Source: an uncultured Opitutia bacterium
Lineage (GTDB): Bacteria; Verrucomicrobiota; Verrucomicrobiia; Opitutales; CAJWYM01
Assembly (NCBI GenBank): GCA_913049555.1
Contig: CAJWYM010000001.1
Span: 55,939-119,938 of the forward strand
Direction: 5' to 3'
DNA: 64,000 bases
A model generated the notes under the pieces. That model had not been told where the DNA came from and ran no database searches. It saw nothing but the letters and a program-made list of their open reading frames with translations. The first letter of the stretch is position 1, and each line of letters begins with the position of its first letter. A program made the position numbers and the translations under genes. Below, one piece after another: positions 33,522 through 41,785 of the stretch.

Positions 33522-36356
33522 ATGAGTAAGCGATTAATCAAATCTTTGAATTTCTTTTTTTTAGGATTTTTCTTGGCTTGTTCCGACTCGACAGAAGTTA
33601 CCTCCCCTGAAAAAGAAACCACTTTAGAAGTTCAAAAAACTACAGAGATATTACCGGTTTCAGAGGAAACTCCTGAATTAGAAGAAAACTTCTTTCTGGA
33701 GGCAAATGGAGCTTTCGAGCAAATACTCTCTGGTATTGGGATCTCTTCAGTAGAGTCTTTCAAATTTGCTTTTGCAAAGTTAGAGCTAACGCATCAAAAG
33801 CTTTTGATTGAGAAAGTATTCAATGCACAGGAGCGATATTCTATTTTGGGGGATCCTGTAGAATCCGTTCTTAAAGAGCTCATTTTATGGGCAATTCATT
33901 CCATAGATACCTTCGATGTTTATGAGCACTTAGAATTTATATTGAGGCTTGAAAAATGCATGGAACTCCTCCCTCAAAACGAATCAGTGGGTGACTATTT
34001 TTTAGGTTGGTTGCCAGTATTGCATCAGGAAGATCAAAAAAACATATTGAATAGTTTTTTAGAAAAATATGCACAATCGATTCGATTGAAAAGCCCCAAT
34101 GAGAAGATTTATTCCAAGCTTTTCGATAAAATTCCGCAATCCATTGGATGGGAATTGGATCCACAAAGCCAAAAAGATAAAATTCAGGAGCTGTTTTTCA
34201 TTATCAACCAAATGACCAATAAAAGAATCACTCAATTGGACTTAGATAATTTTGGTTTACGAGATAAGATATTAATCGGTCACGAAATTTATAAAAGGCA
34301 TCAAATCTCAGTCAATCAGAATTTTAGCGACTCCTATTTTCTTCACCAAACCTACAAATATTTAAAACAAACGGATCCATTATTAAATAAAATATTGGAT
34401 GATTATTCTTTCTCAAAATGGAACCATGATTGGCTAGAAAATTCTATCAGTGTCTTTTTAGAGACTCAAAAATTTGGGTATGATGAAAAATGCCTCTTTT
34501 TTTATGAAATAAGGATGCTGAGTCAGGATCCTTTTTTAGAGAATTTTTTAATCAGAAAAATAGAAGAGAATTTACCACAACAAAATTCAAAGCTTTATGA
34601 TTGGCTTCTAATTTACAATCATTTTTTAGACAAAAAAATAGTTGAGAAGTCATTAGAATCTATCCTCATAAAGCCCGCGCAATTATTTTCTAATGGGTTG
34701 AAAACCATGCAAATGAATACTTTGAGCCAAGACGCTCTCTCACTCTTGACTAAACTGTATCATTTATCGCCTGATAAATATCGTGATTATTTAAATAAAA
34801 AGATAATCGAAAAATACAACGAGATTAAGAGGCATTCTACCCACAGTGCGAATGATTTAAAGATTCTCTACCACTCCTTAAATTCTGTGGAGGAAACTAC
34901 AATTCAAAAGTCCCCATCCATTCAATCCAAATCGAATTCATCCAAAGCATTGGATTCCTTGTATCAATACCTAGAAAATAAGAATAAAAATTCCCTAGGT
35001 GCAAAATTATTGGATAAATTCAAAGATGCCTCCGATTCTGATAAACGGGAAATCAAAAAAACGCTCAAAGATGCTTATTACAAAAAAGTAATAGACGATC
35101 CATTGGAGGCTAGAATCCTCAGAGATTTATATATGAAAATGGTAGAAATATACTCAGAGAATCCACCCATCTTGAGCTCTATTATTGGAATCCAACAACC
35201 CCATGCAGATCTCAGACAAGATCGAAAATATTTTGATTCTGTTCCCTCTCAACTAAAAGCAGTTCAAGATCAATTGAATCTTCAAGCCGATACAATGAAA
35301 TTGGCTATGCATAAAAAACATTTGATGCGTCAAAATCTCAACATTGAGGGATACGATTCATTGAAAGACCTTGCAAGGCACCCGCTTTACAAAGAGATCC
35401 TTGATCAAGACTACCGAGTTTTGTTTTTTTGGGCGCATGGTCTGAATGGAAAGATAAAATTTCGGAACGAGTTTAAAGATTCCCAAAAAGAAGAGCTCTA
35501 CAATGAATTTTATGAATTCACTAAGCATTTGTTAGTTGAATACAACCAATCTGGTAAAACCTTTATGATCGGGAACTGGGAGGGAGATTGGATGCTCGCT
35601 GAGATCGGGAATTTAAAAACAGATGCAAGCCCGGAGGCAATTCAAAACATGATCGATTGGTTCAATATAAGAGCCAAAGCCATTGCTGACGCTAAAGAAG
35701 AAATCAAACATTCCAATGTAAGGATTCATTTATATGCAGAACTGAATCATGTCAGCCTTGTTATGAGAGAAGGCTTGAGCCGAATCGTCAATTCAGTCCT
35801 CCCTCATATATTAGTCGATTATGTTTCGATCTCCAGCTATGATATGCAAGGCTTACTAAAAATGGCTCGCTGCGAAAATGTATCAGAAGTGAAGGCGCTT
35901 ATTTTCCCTCAGCTAGATTATGTCGAATCCATGTTGCCCCCTGCAGATATTCAAGGAAAACGGGTGTTCATCGGTGAGATCGGGTATCCCATACATTCTA
36001 TTATGAAACGCTTTAAGATAGACCGTCCCAAAGCAGAGATAAAACAGGCTCAAATGGCATTTATGAATGCACAAGCCAATATAGAGTGGGGAGTGCTTTT
36101 TTGGCAATGGTGGGCTTTGTATGACAACGAGCAGATAGATGAGGAAGAACCGGACGCTTATGTTGGCTTTGGTTTGATCGATCAAGTCAGCGGTAAAGCT
36201 CGGTTGAATTATCACTACTTCAGTGAATACTATAAATGGTCTGAATCGTATCTTTCTGACAATAAGAATGTACAATCTGTAAAAGATTTCCAAAAAAAAT
36301 CTGTCAAAGAGATTGAAAAATGGGTCAAGAAGTTGAAAAAAGAATTCGATAATTAG
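33522..36356 (+). CDS. Lipoprotein with helical domain and TIM-barrel hydrolase-like domain (paralogue 2)
   Basis: A 944-residue predicted lipoprotein: signal FFFLGFFLAC with lipobox Cys20, then a Thr/Glu-rich linker to about 55, a mainly alpha-helical region of unknown kind (about 60-540), and a C-terminal barrel (about 550-944) homologous to the protein at 31297. In the block VRIHLYAELNHVSLV...SISSYDMQG I count 35 of 45 identical residues. Candidate catalytic Glu740 and Glu819 (KRVFIGEIGY) match those of the paralogue, and GNWEGDW (684-690) is kept. It would be held at the outer membrane while paralogue 1 is released or periplasmic. Confidence 0.72.
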   Translation: MSKRLIKSLNFFFLGFFLACSDSTEVTSPEKETTLEVQKTTEILPVSEETPELEENFFLEANGAFEQILSGIGISSVESFKFAFAKLELTHQKLLIEKVFNAQERYSILGDPVESVLKELILWAIHSIDTFDVYEHLEFILRLEKCMELLPQNESVGDYFLGWLPVLHQEDQKNILNSFLEKYAQSIRLKSPNEKIYSKLFDKIPQSIGWELDPQSQKDKIQELFFIINQMTNKRITQLDLDNFGLRDKILIGHEIYKRHQISVNQNFSDSYFLHQTYKYLKQTDPLLNKILDDYSFSKWNHDWLENSISVFLETQKFGYDEKCLFFYEIRMLSQDPFLENFLIRKIEENLPQQNSKLYDWLLIYNHFLDKKIVEKSLESILIKPAQLFSNGLKTMQMNTLSQDALSLLTKLYHLSPDKYRDYLNKKIIEKYNEIKRHSTHSANDLKILYHSLNSVEETTIQKSPSIQSKSNSSKALDSLYQYLENKNKNSLGAKLLDKFKDASDSDKREIKKTLKDAYYKKVIDDPLEARILRDLYMKMVEIYSENPPILSSIIGIQQPHADLRQDRKYFDSVPSQLKAVQDQLNLQADTMKLAMHKKHLMRQNLNIEGYDSLKDLARHPLYKEILDQDYRVLFFWAHGLNGKIKFRNEFKDSQKEELYNEFYEFTKHLLVEYNQSGKTFMIGNWEGDWMLAEIGNLKTDASPEAIQNMIDWFNIRAKAIADAKEEIKHSNVRIHLYAELNHVSLVMREGLSRIVNSVLPHILVDYVSISSYDMQGLLKMARCENVSEVKALIFPQLDYVESMLPPADIQGKRVFIGEIGYPIHSIMKRFKIDRPKAEIKQAQMAFMNAQANIEWGVLFWQWWALYDNEQIDEEEPDAYVGFGLIDQVSGKARLNYHYFSEYYKWSESYLSDNKNVQSVKDFQKKSVKEIEKWVKKLKKEFDN

Positions 36357-36880
36357 AGGATTTTACAATTTTTGATAAAAAAAATTTAAATTTAGGGATA
36401 TTAAATAAAGACGATTGGATCCTTTGTTCATGCAGGATGGATCAAAACTTTTTTATAAAAACAAAATTGGGCTCTAAAATAACAGTGCTCTGAGCTCCAA
36501 TCAAAAAGGAAGCAGGAGGAATGGGTGTTATGAATTTCTCGCTGAATGTTCCTAAGGGTTAAAATTCAGATTTGTAATTCTTTGAATTGCGGTACTCCTT
36601 GGAGGGTGCAATTCATTGAATTTTCAATCAATCTCAGAAGAAATGAGTGCCAATAAAAAAATCATTTGATTTTTGTTAACTTTACAAGTCTTCAGAACGT
36701 AGCTCTATGTGTTCAGCTTAGAATTTCAAAATATATGTAATTTTAAGCTTACTCGATTCCAAATTTAAACTCAAACACCGATCCCTAAAACAGAGTCCAA
36801 CAGCATATGCATTTTGATTTAAAGCTTAAAACCGATCTGTTTAATCTACTTCCAATCTTCAACGTTTCTCAACGGATAAA
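36357..36880. other. Intergenic region rich in inverted repeats
   Basis: No gene seen in 524 bases. It holds three inverted repeats: ATTGG-GCTC with GAGC-T-CCAAT (36466-36501); GAATTGC and CTCC pairing with GGAG and GCAATTC (36584-36614); and ATTGAATTTTCAAT (36615-36628). None has a clear T-run. The stretch after 36640 is A/T-rich leader of the beta-helix gene. Confidence 0.5.
36584..36614. repeat. 31-bp interrupted palindrome upstream of the beta-helix gene
   Basis: GAATTGC (36584-36590) pairs with GCAATTC (36608-36614), and inside it CTCC (36595-36598) pairs with GGAG (36601-36604) around a TT loop, leaving a small internal loop. A second palindrome, ATTGAA-TT-TTCAAT, follows at once (36615-36628). 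It is about 250 bases upstream of the start at 36881; it may be an operator or an RNA hairpin. Confidence 0.45.
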
Positions 36881-39800
36881 ATGAAATTACTTGTAAATTT
36901 ACATCTAATAATTGGAGTTTTGGCTCTGATAAACTTGTCGGCTATGGAAAGTAAAGTTGTGATTCGGGAAAACAATTCTTTTCTGATGGCAATGGGAAAA
37001 GGATCCCGTTTAGAAATCCATGCTGCAGACAAAAAAAAAGCAAGCTGGTTGCAATTAGCAAATGGTTATACAGCAAGTCCCAATGACACCGAAATTACAT
37101 TAGACAATGAAGGGAAAAAAACGCACTGGGAAATAGGAGATCAATTTGCAATTGCTACCTCTTATTACCATGAGAGAAGAACGGAAGTGAGACGTATCCA
37201 GTCGATCGTAGATTCGGGAAGATTGACAAAAATCACATTTAAAAAACCATTAGATTACACGCATTACGGGGAGATTGAAAATTATCGTATGGTCAAAAAG
37301 GAGGGTGAAGAATTGACTTGGGATATTGACATGCGAGCTGAGGTTGGTTTGTTGACTCGAAACATTGTAATTCAGGGGCATCCTGACCGTCGAAAAGATG
37401 AATTCGGGGGTCACGTAATGGTTATGATGGGTGGGAAAATGCATATTGCTGGAGCTGAACTCAAGTTTATGGGGCAAGATGGGTTTCTCGGTAGATATCC
37501 TTTGCATTGGCATCTTTCTGGGGACGTAAAGGGACAATATATTACAAATAATTCCATCCATAATAGTTTTCATAAAGGAATCACGCTTCATGGTACTCAA
37601 AACGCATGGGTTGAGAATAATGTAGTTTTCGAAACGCAGGGCCATGGCATTTTTCTTGAAGATGGCACTGAGGAAAACAATGTAATCAAAAAAAATCTAG
37701 TTTTTAACACCAAAAATGCTAAAACGCCTGTGATTGCATCGGATAAATTTGCAATCTCTAGTTACTGGTCCAACAACCCGAACAACCATTTTATTGGCAA
37801 CCATGCCGCTGGCTCGAGAGGCAGTGGATTTTGGATTGCTGGAAATAGGAAACCAATAGCAGGAGCGGAAAAGATGCCTCAATACAAAAGCTTAGTTCCT
37901 AGGCAAAGACCTTTTGGATTGTTTCAAGGAAACACTGCACACAGTAATTTAAAAACAAGTTCTGGGACTTTGGGAAGAGAGATGACCGGCATCGGATTGA
38001 ATATAGGTCAAGAAATTCAAGAAGATAAGATTAAAAAACTGGATCACGACAACTATGCAGAACTTCACCAACCCGTCCCTGGGCAAAGCAACGACATCTA
38101 TAATTTATATGTATCTGATTTCACGTCTTACATGAATGAAGACGTGGGTATTTTTGCTCGAACTTTTGGAGGGCACTTAAAAAATATAAAATTGGCTGAC
38201 AATGGTTTGGCAATCATGACTACAGGAGGACAGCTTATTGAAGAGAGTGTTGTGATTGGACATAGTAAAAACAGCAATATTCACAAACGAAAATTCGAAA
38301 CCATTCGAGAAAGTAGATATGGGCTAGGTCTTTACACCGACAGCGTGGTGGTTGACAAAACTTTGTATGCCAACTTTAAACCAGAGTGGACAAACAGCGA
38401 AGGTCAGAAGATTCGCGATTCTATTCTGACTCAAAGGACGGGTGCCAATAATTCTACTCTTCATGTTATGCAAGATATCCAGATTAAAAACACCCATCCT
38501 AAAAATTATTTTATGTCTAATGGTAAGAATGGAAATCGTAGGAGTGATGAATTGTCAGTAGCCTCTGTTGGTTTTGTGGACGGTGGAGGTGCTTTTACTG
38601 GAATTCCCGGTGCCATGGTAACCGCTCGTTTGAGACCAGCGGAAGAGGGAATCGAAGATCAATCTTCTAGAAGTGATGTTGAGCTTCTAACCAATGGTTT
38701 TCAAAGAGCCCCATACATAGATTTGAAGGATTCTACATTACAGCGAGAGGAAGAACTCGATGCGCATATCAACAAACATCAAATCGCAGGACATTTTAAA
38801 CTGCAGAAGGGGCATTCTGGTTCTTTTAAAACCATCACTCGATCGGATGGGGAAATGATCAGAACAGATCTGGTCGGAAATGGAACCACTTCAGATCAGT
38901 TGGTTGTATTTGCCTACAAAGATTCCAGTTATGGTTTAGAAAATAAGGTCCGCTATACATTTGAATGGGACAATCAAATCGAAAATGATCTAGAATTCAT
39001 CATAAGGGATTTTGCAAAAGGACAACAAGTGTACTTCATTCTCAAGAAGGTCCCTCGATCTACAACAATTCAAGGATCTGATCCTGCAAGTAGTCTTGAC
39101 GAATTGATCGAAAGGTCCCCTCTTAAGGGAAGTTGCCATTTTTTTAAAGGGTCGGACCTGCATCTATTGTTGTCAGCAACGGATGAATCCTATCATCCCC
39201 AACTGAATGACTTAGCTACAATCAATCATCGAGTCTTTTGGGATGGAGTGCGAATTCGACCAAATGGAACAGGGAGAGACAAATTGGAGGGTGACCATCA
39301 AATCAGTCATAAGATGTTTCGGCCCTTCACAAGAGAATTGGAGAAAGATTTTGGAGATCAGGTAAGTTGGAGGAAGAACCCAATCAAATTTGTACAATCC
39401 AAGATCTCTGAGAAAGAAATGCTGGAGCAGGTTGAGAAGTTAGACCCAGCTCATTCTGGTTCAACTTCTGAAACCATATCAAAAACACAATCATTTCCTC
39501 TTTGGTCGGATCCAAATTCATGGGCAGGGAAAATACCTGCCTCGGATTCTATTGTAATTATACGCAATGGTGAAAAAGTTACGCTAGATAAGAATACTAG
39601 GGTTCAGGGAATTATTATTGAGGGGTCGGGGTCGGTTCTTAATATAATGGACCAAAAAGGCGCTCGTTTGAAACTAACATCTGACTTTGTTTTGGTCTTA
39701 AACGGAGGGCTTTTTCAAGCTGGAACTGAAACCAATCTCTTAGACACAGATTTTACCTTAGAATTATCTGGAGAGGACCCAGAATTCATCTTACCAGTAA

Positions 39801-39883
39801 CAGATTTACTCAAAGGTCAGACCAACCACAAAATTTCTTACATCGGTTCAGAAAAAAAGCCAATTTTACAATCAAAAATTTAG
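36881..39883 (+). CDS. Secreted CEMIP-like right-handed beta-helix protein with C-terminal G8 domain
   Basis: A 1000-residue secreted protein (signal about 1-21). Residues about 35-135 match the segment that in CEMIP/TMEM2-type proteins directly follows the G8 domain (LEIHAADKKKASWLQLA; HWEIGDQFAIATSYY). Residues 178-280 hold the conserved beta-helix core with LGRYPLHWHLSGDVKG, NNSIHNSFHKGITLHGTQN and QGHGIFLEDGTEENN. A less conserved region follows to about 860. A G8-like domain lies at about 872-990 (LWSDPNSWAGKIP...LVLNGGLFQAGTET). In known family members G8 is N-terminal, so the order is permuted. The family binds or cleaves polysaccharides such as hyaluronan; the substrate here is unknown. 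Confidence 0.85.
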   Translation: MKLLVNLHLIIGVLALINLSAMESKVVIRENNSFLMAMGKGSRLEIHAADKKKASWLQLANGYTASPNDTEITLDNEGKKTHWEIGDQFAIATSYYHERRTEVRRIQSIVDSGRLTKITFKKPLDYTHYGEIENYRMVKKEGEELTWDIDMRAEVGLLTRNIVIQGHPDRRKDEFGGHVMVMMGGKMHIAGAELKFMGQDGFLGRYPLHWHLSGDVKGQYITNNSIHNSFHKGITLHGTQNAWVENNVVFETQGHGIFLEDGTEENNVIKKNLVFNTKNAKTPVIASDKFAISSYWSNNPNNHFIGNHAAGSRGSGFWIAGNRKPIAGAEKMPQYKSLVPRQRPFGLFQGNTAHSNLKTSSGTLGREMTGIGLNIGQEIQEDKIKKLDHDNYAELHQPVPGQSNDIYNLYVSDFTSYMNEDVGIFARTFGGHLKNIKLADNGLAIMTTGGQLIEESVVIGHSKNSNIHKRKFETIRESRYGLGLYTDSVVVDKTLYANFKPEWTNSEGQKIRDSILTQRTGANNSTLHVMQDIQIKNTHPKNYFMSNGKNGNRRSDELSVASVGFVDGGGAFTGIPGAMVTARLRPAEEGIEDQSSRSDVELLTNGFQRAPYIDLKDSTLQREEELDAHINKHQIAGHFKLQKGHSGSFKTITRSDGEMIRTDLVGNGTTSDQLVVFAYKDSSYGLENKVRYTFEWDNQIENDLEFIIRDFAKGQQVYFILKKVPRSTTIQGSDPASSLDELIERSPLKGSCHFFKGSDLHLLLSATDESYHPQLNDLATINHRVFWDGVRIRPNGTGRDKLEGDHQISHKMFRPFTRELEKDFGDQVSWRKNPIKFVQSKISEKEMLEQVEKLDPAHSGSTSETISKTQSFPLWSDPNSWAGKIPASDSIVIIRNGEKVTLDKNTRVQGIIIEGSGSVLNIMDQKGARLKLTSDFVLVLNGGLFQAGTETNLLDTDFTLELSGEDPEFILPVTDLLKGQTNHKISYIGSEKKPILQSKI

Positions 39884-39887
39884 GGAT

Positions 39888-39920
39888 GGATCTAAAATTC
39901 TGATCCGCCTGCTTTTCTAT
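39888..39920 (+). terminator. Weak terminator-like hairpin after the beta-helix gene
   Basis: GGATC (39888-39892) pairs with GATCC (39902-39906) and is followed at some distance by T-rich sequence. It begins 5 bases after the stop codon. Only five base pairs, so low confidence. Confidence 0.3.
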
Positions 39921-40107
39921 TTTTACTTAGAAACCTCAAAATTCCTAGTGAACCTTTTTCATCCATTCGAATCTAAGATTCTGAGAGATGGGTATGAAAA
40001 GAAGTGGGGTCTTTTTAGTTCCTGGAAGGTGTAGAAACACTTTAAAAGAAATCTTTCATATAAATTCATAAAAGCTGTACCTATTACAAATAGATGGATA
40101 TGTAATG

Positions 40108-40154
40108 ATTTATCCAACTTTTTATCGATAAATATGAATTAAAATTTGATAAAT
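40108..40154. promoter_or_regulatory. Candidate operator of the DeoR regulator
   Basis: ATTTATC (40108-40114) is the inverse of GATAAAT (40127-40133), and GATAAAT recurs at 40148-40154, exactly 21 bases (two helical turns) further. The cluster ends 32 bases before the regulator's ATG. DeoR-family repressors often bind repeated half-sites and control their own operon, which supports but does not prove the call. Confidence 0.45.
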
Positions 40155-40186
40155 TATTTCTTTATGATTGGTTATAGTCATAAATT

Positions 40187-40963
40187 ATGAGAGTTTCAGA
40201 TCATATAGTTTCTAAAAGAAGACGAGATTTAGCGATCTTAATAAGACAAAATCGCTACATGCCGATTTCTGAGATATGCAAGCATTTTGCCATCTCTGAA
40301 GCGACTGCAAGACGTGACTTGAGAGCGTTGGAAGAGGGTAGTGAAATATTGCGCACCTTTGGCGGTGCTCTTGGTGATTTTAATGAAGATTTCGAAACTT
40401 TCTCGGAGAGAAAAGAGCAATCGTCCACAGCAAAACAGTGGATCGCTAAAAAGGCCGTCCAGCAAATTCATCCAGGAATGGTTTGTTTTCTTGATGCTGG
40501 TAGCACACTTTATGCGATTGCAGAGGAATTATCCAAGAGTGGCAAAAAAGATATCAAGGTGATGACAAATAATTTAGCTGTTGCTGAGTTACTTTCTCCA
40601 GTCAAGGGCATCTATGTATCTCTTACAGGAGGCAAACTGGCCTCCAAGCAAGCGGTCCTTCTGGGTGAAGTTGCAGAGAGAACCTTGGCTCAATGCACAT
40701 TCGATCTTTCATTTATGAGTGCTAAAAGTGCCAATGAGTCAGGCATTTGGAACAATCAAGAAGACGTTGTGTTGCTGCAAAAGCTTTTAATCGATCGAAG
40801 CGCAAAGCCTATATTTTGTTTGGACAAAAGTAAAATTGGGAGAGATGACAATCGATTTGTGGCTAATTGGCATAAGATATACGCCTTTCTTACAGATGCT
40901 CCTAAAACTTTACTGTTAGAGAACAACATCAAATTGCAGCCTTCTAAGCATTGGATGGTCTAG
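40187..40963 (+). CDS. DeoR-family transcriptional regulator
   Basis: A 258-residue regulator. The N-terminal winged helix-turn-helix (about 5-60; MPISEICKHFAISEATARRDLRALEE) is of DeoR type, and the C-terminal sugar-phosphate-sensing domain has CFLDAGSTLYAIAEEL and VMTNNLAVAELL, typical of DeoR/FucR-like proteins that respond to a phosphorylated sugar intermediate. First gene of a five-gene run whose other members catabolise L-fucose or a related sugar, so it is most likely the local repressor. Confidence 0.93.
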   Translation: MRVSDHIVSKRRRDLAILIRQNRYMPISEICKHFAISEATARRDLRALEEGSEILRTFGGALGDFNEDFETFSERKEQSSTAKQWIAKKAVQQIHPGMVCFLDAGSTLYAIAEELSKSGKKDIKVMTNNLAVAELLSPVKGIYVSLTGGKLASKQAVLLGEVAERTLAQCTFDLSFMSAKSANESGIWNNQEDVVLLQKLLIDRSAKPIFCLDKSKIGRDDNRFVANWHKIYAFLTDAPKTLLLENNIKLQPSKHWMV

Positions 40964-40979
40964 GGGAGCGTTGATTATT

Positions 40980-41741
40980 ATGAGTGAAAAATTAAAGAAG
41001 CAACTGATACAACTGTCCCATGAGTTGGGTCGCGAGGAAAGGGCGTTGGCAATTCTTGGAGAGGGCAATACTTCTGTCAAATTGGAGAATGGTAATTTCC
41101 TGGTCAAAGCAAGCGGCAGTTGTTTGGGCACCTTGTCTGATGATGGTATTACAGAATGCAATGTTTCAAATATTTTGGATCTTTTTAACCAGTCGGAGCT
41201 TTCTGATTTAGAGGTAGACAAAGCTCTCTTAGATTCTCGGGTAGTTGCTGAATCTAAAAAACCATCTGTGGAGGCGACTTTTCATGGATATTTGTTGTCC
41301 TTACCGGGTGTCAAATTTGTGGGTCATACCCATCCCATCCATGTAAACAAGTTGTTATGCAGTGGCAACGGAAGAGACTTTGCAGAGCGTAGAATCTTTC
41401 CGGATCAAATTGTTTGTTGCGGAGCGGAGTCGGTATTTGTTCCTTACGTAGATCCAGGATTAGAATTAGCAAAAGCGATAAAAGAGCAAGTAGAGTTTTT
41501 TATCGGACGCACTTCCCGAGCTCCCGTTACGATTTTAATAGAAAATCATGGGCTTATTTGTATCGGCAAAACATGGCAAGGAGTTTTAGCCGCTTCTCTA
41601 ATGGCCAATAAATCTGCCGAAATACTTGCAGGCGCTCTAGCTTGTGGAAATGGATCTGCTAACTATCTTGCGAATGATCAAGTGGATCGGATTGCAGGAA
41701 GACCAGATGAGCACTACAGGCAAAAAGTGCTCAATCTTTAA
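40980..41741 (+). CDS. Class II aldolase (FucA-like)
   Basis: A zinc-dependent class II aldolase/adducin-family protein of about 253 residues, likely cleaving a ketose-1-phosphate such as L-fuculose-1-phosphate to DHAP and L-lactaldehyde. Visible motifs: GEGNTSVKLENGNFLVKASG (phosphate site), VGHTHPIHVNKLLC with the zinc His-x-His pair, and ILIENHGLICIG with the third His. The ATG at 40980 has GGGGAG 11 bases upstream and is preferred over an in-frame TTG at 40971. It overlaps in function with the aldolase domain of the next gene, so it may serve another ketose phosphate. Confidence 0.88.
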   Translation: MSEKLKKQLIQLSHELGREERALAILGEGNTSVKLENGNFLVKASGSCLGTLSDDGITECNVSNILDLFNQSELSDLEVDKALLDSRVVAESKKPSVEATFHGYLLSLPGVKFVGHTHPIHVNKLLCSGNGRDFAERRIFPDQIVCCGAESVFVPYVDPGLELAKAIKEQVEFFIGRTSRAPVTILIENHGLICIGKTWQGVLAASLMANKSAEILAGALACGNGSANYLANDQVDRIAGRPDEHYRQKVLNL

Positions 41742-41785
41742 TTCAAATATTTATCTTTAATTCAAAAAACTAAATCGAATAAAAA

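Larger units (their letters stand above)
39884..40186. other. Intergenic region upstream of the fucose-type cluster
   Basis: No gene. It contains the weak hairpin at 39888-39906 and, near its end, the GATAAAT half-sites (40108-40154) that probably belong to the promoter of the DeoR regulator. Confidence 0.5.
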
